A stretch of DNA of 8,735 nt from Streptomyces katrae (GCF_000966975.1 NZ_JZWV01000603.1:1-8735); one strand, 5' to 3'. Counted from the stretch's first letter, positions 1 through 5,978 are shown. Notes: a model not told the origin generated them from the sequence alone. Program-made: numbers and translations.

Positions 1-63
1 GCCGCAGCCAGCGTCACCGAAAACCGCAGGTCAGGCGCCCGAGTGACGCGAATGACGCGGTGA
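1..63 (+). CDS. C-terminal tail of an upstream element gene (partial)
   Basis: Frame 1 is open from the window edge to a TGA at 61-63 and gives about 20 residues, AAASVTENRRSGARVTRMTR, rich in Arg and Thr. The start and main domains are outside the window, so the sequence does not identify the product. Position is the only clue: in pSAM2-like actinomycete elements the gene just before xis and int is usually a replication initiator (RepSA type), and a basic tail fits such a protein. That is inference. The tail is encoded partly by TGACGC repeats. The frame could also be open by chance over so short a stretch, so this call is tentative. Confidence 0.4.
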   Translation, partial: AAASVTENRRSGARVTRMTR

Positions 64-66
64 CGC
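43..66 (+). repeat. Three short direct repeats (TGACGC)
   Basis: GTGACGC (43-49), ATGACGC (52-58) and GTGACGC (60-66) recur at 9- and 8-bp steps, and the inverse GCGTCAC lies at 11-17. They overlap the putative end of the upstream gene, where they encode Val/Met-Thr-Arg, so they may be only a coding repeat. Their place directly upstream of an excisionase/integrase cassette also allows an iteron or Xis/arm-site role, which is unproven. Confidence 0.45.
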
Positions 67-158
67 AGAAATCCCAGCCTCGGACAGGTGCGGGGTGCCC
101 CAGAGCCCCCCGCGCCCGCCGGTCATGCCTGCACCCCCGAGCCACTTCAGCCCACGAC

Positions 159-163
159 AGGAG
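159..163 (+). promoter_or_regulatory. Ribosome binding site setting the xis start
   Basis: AGGAG lies 9 nt before the GTG at 173. No comparable site precedes the upstream ATG at 95 or the internal ATG at 206, so it favours the GTG start and a 65-residue protein. Confidence 0.7.
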
Positions 164-172
164 AGAGCCCCA

Positions 173-370
173 GTGCCGACCGCGCTTCCGCCCCCGGCCC
201 TGCTCATGACCGTTCCCGAAGTCATGGCCACGCTCAAGCTCGGCCGGCACAGCGTCTACAACCTCATCCGCTCCAAGCGGCTGCCCAGCATCACCGTCGG
301 ACGGGCCCGCAGGATCCCCGCCGATGCCGTACACCGCTTCATCAACACCGAACTGGAGAGTGCCGCCTGA
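173..370 (+). CDS. xis: Excisionase-like helix-turn-helix protein (Xis)
   Basis: This is a 65-residue protein starting at GTG 173. Residues 11-57 match the small excisionase / MerR-like winged helix domain: LMTVPEVMATLKLGRHSVYN forms the first helices, followed by LIRSKRLPSITVGRARRIP (wing) and the closing helix ADAVHRFI. Family members bind DNA next to attachment sites and bias the integrase toward excision; some also regulate int. The stop codon overlaps the integrase start (TGATG, 368-372), so the two are translationally coupled and surely one operon. A longer reading from ATG 95 would add a Pro-rich, low-complexity N-terminus without a ribosome binding site and is less likely. The excisionase role is inferred from fold and position; a purely regulatory role is possible. 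Confidence 0.85.
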   Translation: MPTALPPPALLMTVPEVMATLKLGRHSVYNLIRSKRLPSITVGRARRIPADAVHRFINTELESAA

Positions 371-1515
371 TGGCAGGCAAGAAGAACCCCAACGGCGCTG
401 GCAGCATCTGGCAGCGCAAGGACGGTCGTTACGAGGCCCGGGTGTACGTCCCTCAGCCGGACGGCACCCGCGCCCGTAAGACCGTCTACGGCAAGACCTG
501 GCAGGAGTGCGACGAGAAGCGCCAGGAACTGGTCCTGCGCGACCGGCAGGGCGTCCCGACGCCCACCCGGTCCGCCCGCCTGTCGGAGTGGCTGCCCTAC
601 TGGCTGGAGCAGCATGTCGAGCCGCGCCGGAAGCTCAGCACCTACGACAAGTACGAGACCCACGTCCGGCTGCACCTCGTGCCCCTCCTCGGGGCCCGGA
701 GTCTGGAGTCGCTGAGCACCGCCGACGTGCGCCGTTTCCTCACCCGCGTGCAGAAGGACAAGACGGTGGCCACGGCCAAGGAGGCCCACCGCGTCCTGCG
801 CACCGCGCTGTCGGGAGCGGTGCGGGATGAGCTGATCACCCGGAACGTCGCTTCCCTGGTCGAGCCGCCGAGGGCGAAGCAGCGGGAGATTCGGCCGTGG
901 ACGCTGGAGGAGACGCTCGCGTTTCTGGAGGCTGCGCGGGGCGAGGCGCTCTACGCGGCGTTCGTGCTGGCCATCGCCATGGGGCTCCGGCGCGGTGAGC
1001 TGGTCGGGCTGCGGTGGTCGGACCTCGACCTGGACAAGCGGGTGCTGCACGTCCGCCAGCAGACGCAGCGCCGGCGCGGGCAGCTCTACCAGGACGACCC
1101 GAAGAGTCGCCGTCAGCGGGCTGTGCCGCTTCCCGCGATGTGCATCGCCCCGTTGCGGTGGCACCGGCTCAAGCAGCGTGCGATCTTCCGCGAGACTGGT
1201 GTCGAGTGGTCCGAGGCCGGGCCCGTCTTCGCCACCCGGAACGGTCGGACGGTGGAGCCGAGGAACGTCTACCGGGCCTTCACCCGTGTCGCGGCCGACG
1301 CTGGCCTGAGGGTCGTCCGCCTGCACGACGCCCGTCACGGGTGCGCGACCCTGCTGACCGCCGCCGGCGTCGCGCCCAGGGTCATCATGGAGATCCTCGG
1401 GCACAGCCAGATCAGCATCACCATGGACGTGTACACACACGTTGTGGATGACACGAAGCGGGAAGCGATCAGCCACATGGACCGGATGCTGAGGCGCCAG
1501 CGCCCGAGTGCGTGA
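370..1515 (+). CDS. int: Tyrosine recombinase / site-specific integrase
   Basis: This 381-residue protein belongs to the phage-type tyrosine recombinase family, which cuts and rejoins DNA at attachment sites through a 3'-phosphotyrosine link. Residues 10-55 look like the AP2-like arm-binding domain (GSIWQRKDGRYEARVYV...). Residues 65-165 form the SAM-like core-binding domain, and residues 175-375 the catalytic domain. The active-site set is complete: Arg207 in GLRRGEL, Lys245 in PKSRRQRAVPLP, His319 and Arg322 in HDAR, His345 in LGHS, and Tyr355 in MDVYTH. Full length and intact motifs suggest an active enzyme. The start at ATG 370 overlaps the xis stop. The gene points at the 3' end of a tRNA-Arg gene 64 bp past its stop, the normal arrangement for an integrase whose target is that tRNA. 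A strong terminator follows. The ORF stays open upstream to 88, but those residues overlap xis out of frame and are not coding. Confidence 0.95.
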   Translation: MAGKKNPNGAGSIWQRKDGRYEARVYVPQPDGTRARKTVYGKTWQECDEKRQELVLRDRQGVPTPTRSARLSEWLPYWLEQHVEPRRKLSTYDKYETHVRLHLVPLLGARSLESLSTADVRRFLTRVQKDKTVATAKEAHRVLRTALSGAVRDELITRNVASLVEPPRAKQREIRPWTLEETLAFLEAARGEALYAAFVLAIAMGLRRGELVGLRWSDLDLDKRVLHVRQQTQRRRGQLYQDDPKSRRQRAVPLPAMCIAPLRWHRLKQRAIFRETGVEWSEAGPVFATRNGRTVEPRNVYRAFTRVAADAGLRVVRLHDARHGCATLLTAAGVAPRVIMEILGHSQISITMDVYTHVVDDTKREAISHMDRMLRRQRPSA

Positions 1516-1541
1516 CCCCGTTGCCGTCAGTCGGTGCAGTC

Positions 1542-1576
1542 AAACGGCCCGGAGCGTGATCGCTCCGGGCCGTTTT
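1542..1576. terminator. Bidirectional terminator between int and tRNA-Arg
   Basis: A perfect 12-bp GC-rich stem (CGGCCCGGAGCG at 1545-1556 and its complement at 1561-1572) with loop TGAT is followed by TTTT on the plus strand and preceded by AAA, giving TTT on the minus strand. It can end the xis-int transcript and, from the other side, the tRNA transcript. It lies on the element side of the tRNA 3' end, so it was probably brought in by the element. Confidence 0.85.
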
Positions 1577-1579
1577 GCC

Positions 1580-1630
1580 TGGTGCCCCCGGCAGGATTCG
1601 AACCTGCGACACCCGCTTTAGGAGAGCGGT
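1580..1630. other. Likely attachment site (att) within the tRNA 3' half
   Basis: Integrases of this type recombine in the 3' part of a tRNA gene and restore an intact tRNA at one element end. The int stop is 64 bp from the tRNA 3' end, so the att core should lie between the anticodon loop (about 1616-1622) and the CCA end at 1580. The exact core cannot be set without the second copy at the far end of the element. Two CAGTC repeats (1528-1532 and 1537-1541) between int and the tRNA could be arm-type sites, but this is weak. Confidence 0.65.
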
Positions 1631-1655
1631 GCTCTATCCCCTGAGCTACGAAGGC
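1580..1655 (-). tRNA. tRNA-Arg(CCU)
   Basis: The minus strand folds into a full cloverleaf. Acceptor stem GCCTTCG pairs with CGGGGGC (two G-U pairs), D arm is GCTC/GAGC, and anticodon stem CCGCT/AGCGG encloses loop CTCCTAA with anticodon CCU. The T arm is GCAGG-TTCGAAT-CCTGC. The body is 73 nt, followed by an encoded CCA (1580-1582). It decodes AGG, a rare codon in high-GC actinomycetes, and such tRNA genes are common integration targets. A 7-bp GC hairpin (1657-1674) lies in the leader just before the mature 5' end. A TACGCT hexamer (1702-1707, minus strand) could be a -10 box, but I see no convincing -35. Confidence 0.97.
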
Positions 1656-1771
1656 GGGGCCCCGTGGGGGGCCCGGGCCGTGGTGCAGGCGGCCCAGGCA
1701 CAGCGTAGCGGATCAGGTACCGGCTCCGTGGGCCGGTTTCCCGGGGTCGGCGCGGCCGAGGGGGCTGCGGC

Positions 1772-1822
1772 CGTCACCGGCGGCGGATCCGCCTCTAATG
1801 TGCGACGCGACGCTGTGTCGCG
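1772..1822 (+). promoter_or_regulatory. Possible promoter and operator before the hydrolase gene
   Basis: A weak -10-like TAATGT (1796-1801) has CGTCAC (1772-1777) 18 bp upstream as a possible -35. Just downstream, CGCGAC (1806-1811) and GTCGCG (1817-1822) form a perfect 6-bp inverted repeat with a 5-bp spacer, placed where a repressor could block initiation. It could equally be a short 5' UTR hairpin. No regulator gene is adjacent. Confidence 0.35.
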
Positions 1823-1839
1823 AACCGTCTGGGGGAGAC

Positions 1840-2697
1840 ATGCACACCGACCGACCGAAGGCCCCGCCCGTGGCGACGGGACTGGCGCCCGATCCCGGGC
1901 TGCCCGGGATCTGGAGCGCCGGAGCGGCCGAGGGGGATCCGCTGGTCCTGGTCCACGGGACCCGGCTCTCCGCGCTGATGTGGGACCCGCACGCCCGCCG
2001 GCTGGCCCCCCGCTTCCGGATCACCGCCCCCGACCTGCCCGGCCACGGGAGCCTGCGCGGCCGGCCCTTCCGCCTGGAGGAGGCCGTCGCGCAGGTCGCA
2101 GTGGCCGTGGCGGAGGCCGCCCGGGTCACCGGGCGCCGTCCCGTGGTGGCGGGGAGCTCGCTGGGCGGGTACGTCACCCTCGCCTACGGGGCCGCGCACC
2201 CGGACGCGGCGGCCGCCCTCCTCGTCCAGGGGGCCACGGCCCGGCCCGACGGGGCCACCGGCCTGGTCTACCGCGCCGCGGCCCGGGCGTTCGACGCGCT
2301 CGGCCCGCAGCGGGCCGCCCGCCTCAACGACCGGGCGTTCAGGCGCCGTCTGCCGGCCGAGAGCTACGAGGCGGTCATGCGGGGCGGCCTGGCGATGCCC
2401 GCCTTCGGCGAGGTGGTCGACGAACTCGCCCGGTACGACTTCCTCGGCCTCGCGGGCCGCTGCCGGCTGCCCGTGCTCTTCGTCAACGGCCTCGGCGACC
2501 GCCTCTTCCGCACCAGGGAACGGGAGTTCCTCGCCGCGGCCCGCTCCGGCGGCGGCCGGGCCCGCCTGTTCCACGTCCACGGCCCGCACATCATGTCCCT
2601 CACCGATCCGGCGGCCTTCACGAGGACTCTGGAACGCGGCCACGCGCTCCTCGTACCCGCTGCCCGGGACCGTGCCGCCGGGGGCGCCCCCGCATAA
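1840..2697 (+). CDS. Alpha/beta hydrolase
   Basis: This 285-residue protein has the classic alpha/beta hydrolase signature. The HG oxyanion strand (LVLVHGTRLSALMW) is at 35-48 and the DLPGHG turn at 65-70. The nucleophile elbow GSSLG is at 105-109, with Ser107 as nucleophile. Asp220 (NGLGD) is the likely acid and His250 (GPHIMSLTDP) the likely base, so the triad looks complete. There is no signal peptide, so it is probably cytoplasmic. The substrate cannot be read from sequence; the family includes esterases, lactonases, thioesterases and C-C hydrolases. ATG 1840 has GGGGGAG two to three bases upstream, which is close but strong. The reading frame is open to an earlier ATG at 1798 that has no good site. 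The P450 gene begins 47 bp downstream on the same strand, so the two may share a transcript and pathway. Confidence 0.88.
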   Translation: MHTDRPKAPPVATGLAPDPGLPGIWSAGAAEGDPLVLVHGTRLSALMWDPHARRLAPRFRITAPDLPGHGSLRGRPFRLEEAVAQVAVAVAEAARVTGRRPVVAGSSLGGYVTLAYGAAHPDAAAALLVQGATARPDGATGLVYRAAARAFDALGPQRAARLNDRAFRRRLPAESYEAVMRGGLAMPAFGEVVDELARYDFLGLAGRCRLPVLFVNGLGDRLFRTREREFLAAARSGGGRARLFHVHGPHIMSLTDPAAFTRTLERGHALLVPAARDRAAGGAPA

Positions 2698-2744
2698 TTC
2701 GGCGCAGGGGAAGTGGGGAAGTGCCGTACACGAGGGGGAAAGCC

Positions 2745-3947
2745 GTGAGCGAAGCAGCCGTGCTGCCGCAGCCGTTCGGGGAGGGGTTCGCGCAGGACCC
2801 CTACGGCGTGTACGCGCGGTTGCGCGCCCAGGGGTCCGTGCACCGGGTCGCGCTGCCCGACGGGGCGCCGGTGTGGCTGGTGACGCACGAGGCCGATGTG
2901 CGGGCCGGGCTGGCCGACGGCAGGTTCTCCGTCGACAAGCGGCACTCCCGGGGCGGGTTCCAGGGGTTCTCGCTGCCCCCGGCGCTGGACGCGAACCTGC
3001 TGAACATCGGCCCCGAGGACCACCTGCGGCTGCGCCGCCTGGTGGCGCGGGGGTTCACCCCCCGGCACGTCGAGCGGATGCGCACGGCGGTCCAGGCGGC
3101 GGTCGACGCCCTCGCGGACCGGTTCACCGCACGGCTGGAGGCCGACGGGGTCGCCGACGTGGTCGACGGGTTGGCCCGGCCGCTGCCGCTGAAGGTCATC
3201 GGGGACCTGCTGGCCGTGCCGGAGGGGGAGTACGGGCGGTTCGCCGGGTGGATCGGTTCCATGCTGGCGCCCGGCAGCCGCGAGGAGCTCGCGGGCGCGG
3301 TGCGGAGCGTCCACGCGTACCTGGTGGAGCTCGTCGCCGCGCGGCGCGCGGCCCCGGGTGACGACGTCCTGTCCGGGCTGATCGCCGCCCGCGACTCCGG
3401 AGACCGGCTGAGCGAGGACGAGCTGGTCTCCCTCGCCTTCCTGATCCTCATGGCCGGCAGCGAGACCGTCCAGCACCTGATCAGCGGCGGCCTGCTCACC
3501 CTCCTGACGCACGGGGAGCAGCGGGCCGCGCTCCGGGAGCGCCCTGGGCTGCTGCCGGAGGCCGTCGAGGAGCTCTTCCGGTACGCGGTCCCCAACCACA
3601 CCGCCATCCGCCGCTTCCCGACGGAGCCGGTCGAGATCGGCGGCGTACGGATCCCCGCCGGCGACACGGTGATGTTCTCGATCGCCTCCGCCCACCGGGA
3701 CCCCGCCCGCTACCCCGACCCGGACCGCTTCGACATCGGCCGGGCCGACAAGGCCCACCTGGCCCTGGGGCACGGGGTCCACTACTGCCTCGGCGCACCG
3801 CTGGCCCGTACCCAGGTCACCCTCGCGCTCGGGACCCTGCTGCGGAGGCTGCCGGAGCTGCGGCTGGCGGTGCCCGCGGACGGGCTGGAGTGGAGCACCA
3901 CGTTCAGGTTCCGTGCGCTGAGGGCCCTGCCCGTCACAGGGGCGTGA
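2745..3947 (+). CDS. Cytochrome P450 (CYP107/CYP105-like)
   Basis: This 400-residue protein has the usual length of soluble bacterial class I P450s, heme monooxygenases fed by ferredoxin. The I-helix has AGSET (237-241), providing the acid/Thr pair for oxygen activation. The ExxR motif is E276-LF-R279, and RYPDPDRF (332-339 region) is the PERF-like segment. The heme loop is LGHGVHYCLG (341-350) with Cys348 as thiolate ligand. The usual Phe seven residues before Cys is Leu341 here. NHTAIRR (284-290) and the APLAR tail resemble actinomycete CYP107/CYP105 enzymes that hydroxylate natural products or xenobiotics; the actual substrate is unknown. GTG 2745 follows GAGGGGGA (2732-2739). A second in-frame GTG at 2721 also has an AGGGGAAG site and would add 8 residues. 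No ferredoxin or reductase gene is nearby, so partners must come from elsewhere. Confidence 0.94.
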   Translation: MSEAAVLPQPFGEGFAQDPYGVYARLRAQGSVHRVALPDGAPVWLVTHEADVRAGLADGRFSVDKRHSRGGFQGFSLPPALDANLLNIGPEDHLRLRRLVARGFTPRHVERMRTAVQAAVDALADRFTARLEADGVADVVDGLARPLPLKVIGDLLAVPEGEYGRFAGWIGSMLAPGSREELAGAVRSVHAYLVELVAARRAAPGDDVLSGLIAARDSGDRLSEDELVSLAFLILMAGSETVQHLISGGLLTLLTHGEQRAALRERPGLLPEAVEELFRYAVPNHTAIRRFPTEPVEIGGVRIPAGDTVMFSIASAHRDPARYPDPDRFDIGRADKAHLALGHGVHYCLGAPLARTQVTLALGTLLRRLPELRLAVPADGLEWSTTFRFRALRALPVTGA

Positions 3948-3960
3948 CCCGGCGGCCGGG
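3948..3960. terminator. Short GC hairpin between convergent genes
   Basis: CCCGGC and GCCGGG form a tight inverted repeat in the 18 bp separating the P450 stop from the RidA-gene stop. There is no T tract on either strand, and the loop is too small for the full stem. It may slow polymerase from both sides but is weak evidence for a terminator. Confidence 0.35.
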
Positions 3961-3965
3961 CCCGC

Positions 3966-4445
3966 TCAGACCCCCATCGGGGTGTGGAGCTCCACGGTGA
4001 GTTCCACTTCCACCGGCGCGTCCAGCGGCAGCACGGCCACCCCGACCGCGCTGCGCGCGTGGATGCCCGCGTCGCCGAAGGCGGTGCCCAGCAGCTCGCT
4101 CGCGCCGTTGACGACGCCCGGCTGGCCGGTGAAGTCCGGGGTGGAGGCCACGAAGCCGACCACCTTGACCACCCGTTTCACGGCGGACAGGTCCCCGGCC
4201 ACCGAGGCCACGGCGGCGAGGGCGTTCAGCGCGCACTGCCGGGCCAGTTCGGCGCCCTGCTCCGGGGTGACCTCGCCGCCCACCTTCCCGGTGCGCAGCA
4301 GTGCGCCGTCCACCATGGGCAGCTGGCCCGAGGTGTACACGTAGTGGCCGCTCACCACCGCCGGGACGTACACGGCGACGGGCGGGGCGACCGGCGGCAG
4401 CTTCAGCCCGGCGGCCGCCAGGCGTTCTTCGGGGGTGCTGTTCAC
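3966..4445 (-). CDS. RidA/YjgF/UK114 family protein
   Basis: This 159-residue protein belongs to the Rid family, whose best-known members hydrolyse reactive enamine/imine intermediates from PLP enzymes to ketoacids and ammonia. Visible family blocks are RLAAAGLKLPP (8-18), YVYTSGQLPM (35-44) and CALNALAAV (71-79). Further blocks are VVNGASELLGTAFGDAGIHARSAVGVA, starting near 111, and VEVELTVEL (145-153). Arg131 in HARSAVGVA aligns with the catalytic Arg of RidA, and Glu148 with the conserved C-terminal acid. The longer N-terminus and NGASELL block suggest the YjgF-like subgroup of about 150 residues rather than classic RidA of about 128. Start GTG at 4443-4445 is preceded by GAGGAG (4452-4457) with a 6-nt gap. 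It lies 36 bp after the metalloprotease gene and may be cotranscribed with it; no metabolic link is evident. Confidence 0.92.
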   Translation of the reverse strand: MNSTPEERLAAAGLKLPPVAPPVAVYVPAVVSGHYVYTSGQLPMVDGALLRTGKVGGEVTPEQGAELARQCALNALAAVASVAGDLSAVKRVVKVVGFVASTPDFTGQPGVVNGASELLGTAFGDAGIHARSAVGVAVLPLDAPVEVELTVELHTPMGV

Positions 4446-4481
4446 GGGGGGCTCCTCGGGTTCCTCGCGGGGGAAAGGGGG

Positions 4482-5759
4482 TCAGGGGCGGGTGACGCGG
4501 ACCCGGAAGCCGCCGCCCGGGAGGGCCGCCACCACCGAGATGCTGATGCGCGCCTTGTCGTCGGTGAAGGTCTCGCCGGGGCGGAACGGCGCGTCCGACA
4601 GCTCGGCGTGGACGTTGGGGCGGCGCGTACAGCCGCCGCTGCCGCTCGCGCTGTCCGAGACGGTCACCGGACCGCGTCCGGTGTCCACCTCCGAGTCCAC
4701 CCTGTAGATCAGCACCCCGGGTTTGCAGACGGCCTCGTCGTTCCCGGCCCGCGTGCGCACCTCGATCGCGTAGCCGGCGCTCTCCGAGAGGGGGACGAAG
4801 GCCAGCTTCGTGCCGCCCGCCACGGCGAGGGGGGTCAGCAGGTGCTCGCTGGCGCCCGGCTTCGAGGCACAGCTGATCTGCGATCCGTCGAGCCAGCCCA
4901 GCTTCCACTTGTGCCAGCCGAGGAGGTCGTTGTTGGCCCCCCAGTCCTCGCTCATGATGTCCCAGTGCCCGACCGTGCCGCCGCCGTCGGAGGTGTAGAG
5001 GTCGGGCAGTCCGAAGACGTGGCCGTTCTCGTGCGGCAGCACCCGGTAGCCGGTCTCCCGGTAGGAGCCGGAGCCGTCGTCCTGCCGGCTGTAGACGAAG
5101 GACGTGTTCGCGAGCGGCACCCCGTCGGCCATCGGGGCCTCCGCGTTCCCCGAGAAGGTGACCGACAGGACGGTGTCCAGGGCGGACGGTCCGGCGTTCG
5201 GGGTGACCAGGATGTTGATCAGGTCGTAGCGGCTGAAGTCCACCTCGGGGTCGGCGGCCCTCGCGATGTGCTCGACGAGCTGCCGGTAGCCCGGCTCGTA
5301 GGCGGAGCCGCGCTCGATCCCGTACGCCGCGAAGGGCATCGGCATCCGCAGCCAGTTCCGTATCGGGGCCTCGGCCCGGTAGGTCAGCCGGCCGTACGAG
5401 CTGGTGCGGAACCACTCCGAGGTCTGGGGGAAGAACTCCGCCAGCCGGTCCATGGCCGAGCCCTCGCCCTTGGCGTCGGGGAAGTCGATCATCAGGTTGA
5501 GCGCGCGGATCTCGCCCGTCGAGCGCGAGTACCCGGGCGCGGTCGGCAGGCCCTCCGACAGCTGGACGCCCATGGTCGCGGAGATCCGGCAGGGCGCCAG
5601 GGCCGATTCGGCGCTGGTGGCCTTGGGGCCGGATGTGGTGTGGCTGCGGCCGGGGACGCCGCCGCTGGCGGTGGCGGTGACGCCCAGGGCCAGTGCGGTG
5701 AGGCCGATGAACGCGCCGGTGCGGCAGGGTCTGCGTATCCGGTGGCGGGTCTGCGGCAT
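4482..5759 (-). CDS. Secreted M6-like zinc metalloprotease
   Basis: This 425-residue protein matches the M6 (immune inhibitor A-like) metalloprotease domain. Residues 1-31 are a Sec signal peptide: basic MPQTRHRIRRPCR, then hydrophobic GAFIGLTALALGV, with an ATA cleavage site near 31. The N-terminal catalytic part has the fold landmarks ALNLMIDFPDA (86-96) and WFRTSSYGRLTY (116-127). The zinc motif HENGHVFGLPD spans 243-253: His243, Glu244 as catalytic base, His247 and Asp253. Met269 in HWDIMS is the likely Met-turn, followed by the M6-typical GWHKWKLGW (281-289). The C-terminal third is beta-rich with Cys residues. It lacks the long extra domains of Bacillus InhA. ATG 5759 has GAAGG eight bases upstream and gives a clean signal peptide. 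An upstream in-frame GTG at 5817-5819 directly abuts GGAGG, and would add 20 residues and bury the signal. The gene is divergent from tetR. Confidence 0.9.
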   Translation of the reverse strand: MPQTRHRIRRPCRTGAFIGLTALALGVTATASGGVPGRSHTTSGPKATSAESALAPCRISATMGVQLSEGLPTAPGYSRSTGEIRALNLMIDFPDAKGEGSAMDRLAEFFPQTSEWFRTSSYGRLTYRAEAPIRNWLRMPMPFAAYGIERGSAYEPGYRQLVEHIARAADPEVDFSRYDLINILVTPNAGPSALDTVLSVTFSGNAEAPMADGVPLANTSFVYSRQDDGSGSYRETGYRVLPHENGHVFGLPDLYTSDGGGTVGHWDIMSEDWGANNDLLGWHKWKLGWLDGSQISCASKPGASEHLLTPLAVAGGTKLAFVPLSESAGYAIEVRTRAGNDEAVCKPGVLIYRVDSEVDTGRGPVTVSDSASGSGGCTRRPNVHAELSDAPFRPGETFTDDKARISISVVAALPGGGFRVRVTRP

Positions 5760-5886
5760 GGCGGTCGCCTTCGGGTGCGCGGCAGCCGGCCGGGCCCGGG
5801 CTGCTCTCTGTGCGCTCACCCTCCGTCGGCTGCGACACGCCCGCGCGTCGAAAGCGGCCAAACGGGACGAAACCGCAGGATCCGGG

Positions 5887-5902
5887 TGTGATGCAGGTCA
5901 CT
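5887..5902. promoter_or_regulatory. CRP-like palindrome
   Basis: TGTGA-N6-TCACT closely matches the general CRP/FNR-superfamily consensus, and also the GTG-N6-GNCAC form I recall for Streptomyces Crp. It lies in the divergent region between the protease and tetR genes. A single match is weak evidence. Confidence 0.35.
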
Positions 5903-5913
5903 CGGGGGAGTGA
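5898..5913. promoter_or_regulatory. Inverted repeat TCACTC-N4-GAGTGA
   Basis: Perfect 6-bp arms with a GGGG spacer overlap the right half of the CRP-like site and lie 4 bp before the first 23-bp palindrome. It may be an independent operator or a small hairpin in a transcript of the protease gene. Confidence 0.4.
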
Positions 5914-5916
5914 AAT

Positions 5917-5939
5917 AACCGGGGACTCGCTCCCCGTTT
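5917..5939. promoter_or_regulatory. Candidate TetR operator 1
   Basis: AACCGGGGA-CTCGC-TCCCCGTTT is a 23-bp site with 5-bp spacer, symmetric in CGGGGA/TCCCCG plus the outer AA/TT. It shares its core, spacer length and flanks with the site at 5956-5978. Two copies upstream of a tetR gene are typical of autoregulation. Confidence 0.65.
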
Positions 5940-5955
5940 GCAAGAAGGTCCGCAC

Positions 5956-5978
5956 AAGCGGGGAACAAGTCCCCGCTT
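5956..5978. promoter_or_regulatory. Candidate TetR operator 2
   Basis: AAGCGGGGA-ACAAG-TCCCCGCTT has perfect 9-bp arms and a 5-bp spacer. Its centre is 39 bp from that of operator 1 and 73 bp before the tetR ATG. Together they give the consensus AASCGGGGA-N5-TCCCCGYTT. TTGCAA (5938-5943) between them could be a -35 for either direction. Confidence 0.7.

Noticed and set aside
88..369. Longer integrase starting at 88
   Set aside because: The extra residues overlap xis out of frame and are Pro/His-rich; integrase homology starts at the ATG 370 that overlaps the xis stop.
256..1476. A 406-residue minus-strand open frame opposite the integrase
   Set aside because: The sense strand encodes an integrase with a full catalytic set; the antisense frame has shadow composition and no recognisable domain.
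1575..2744. A 390-residue N-terminal extension of the P450 reading frame
   Set aside because: It starts inside the antisense of tRNA-Arg (the well-known spurious translation GRIRTCDTRFRRAVLYPLSYEG) and overlaps the hydrolase gene in another frame; it is Arg/Gly/Pro-rich and has no domain.
3984..5891. A 635-residue plus-strand frame opposite the RidA and protease genes
   Set aside because: The minus strand has HENGH, signal peptide and Rid motifs; the plus frame is a Gly/Ala/Arg/His-rich shadow.
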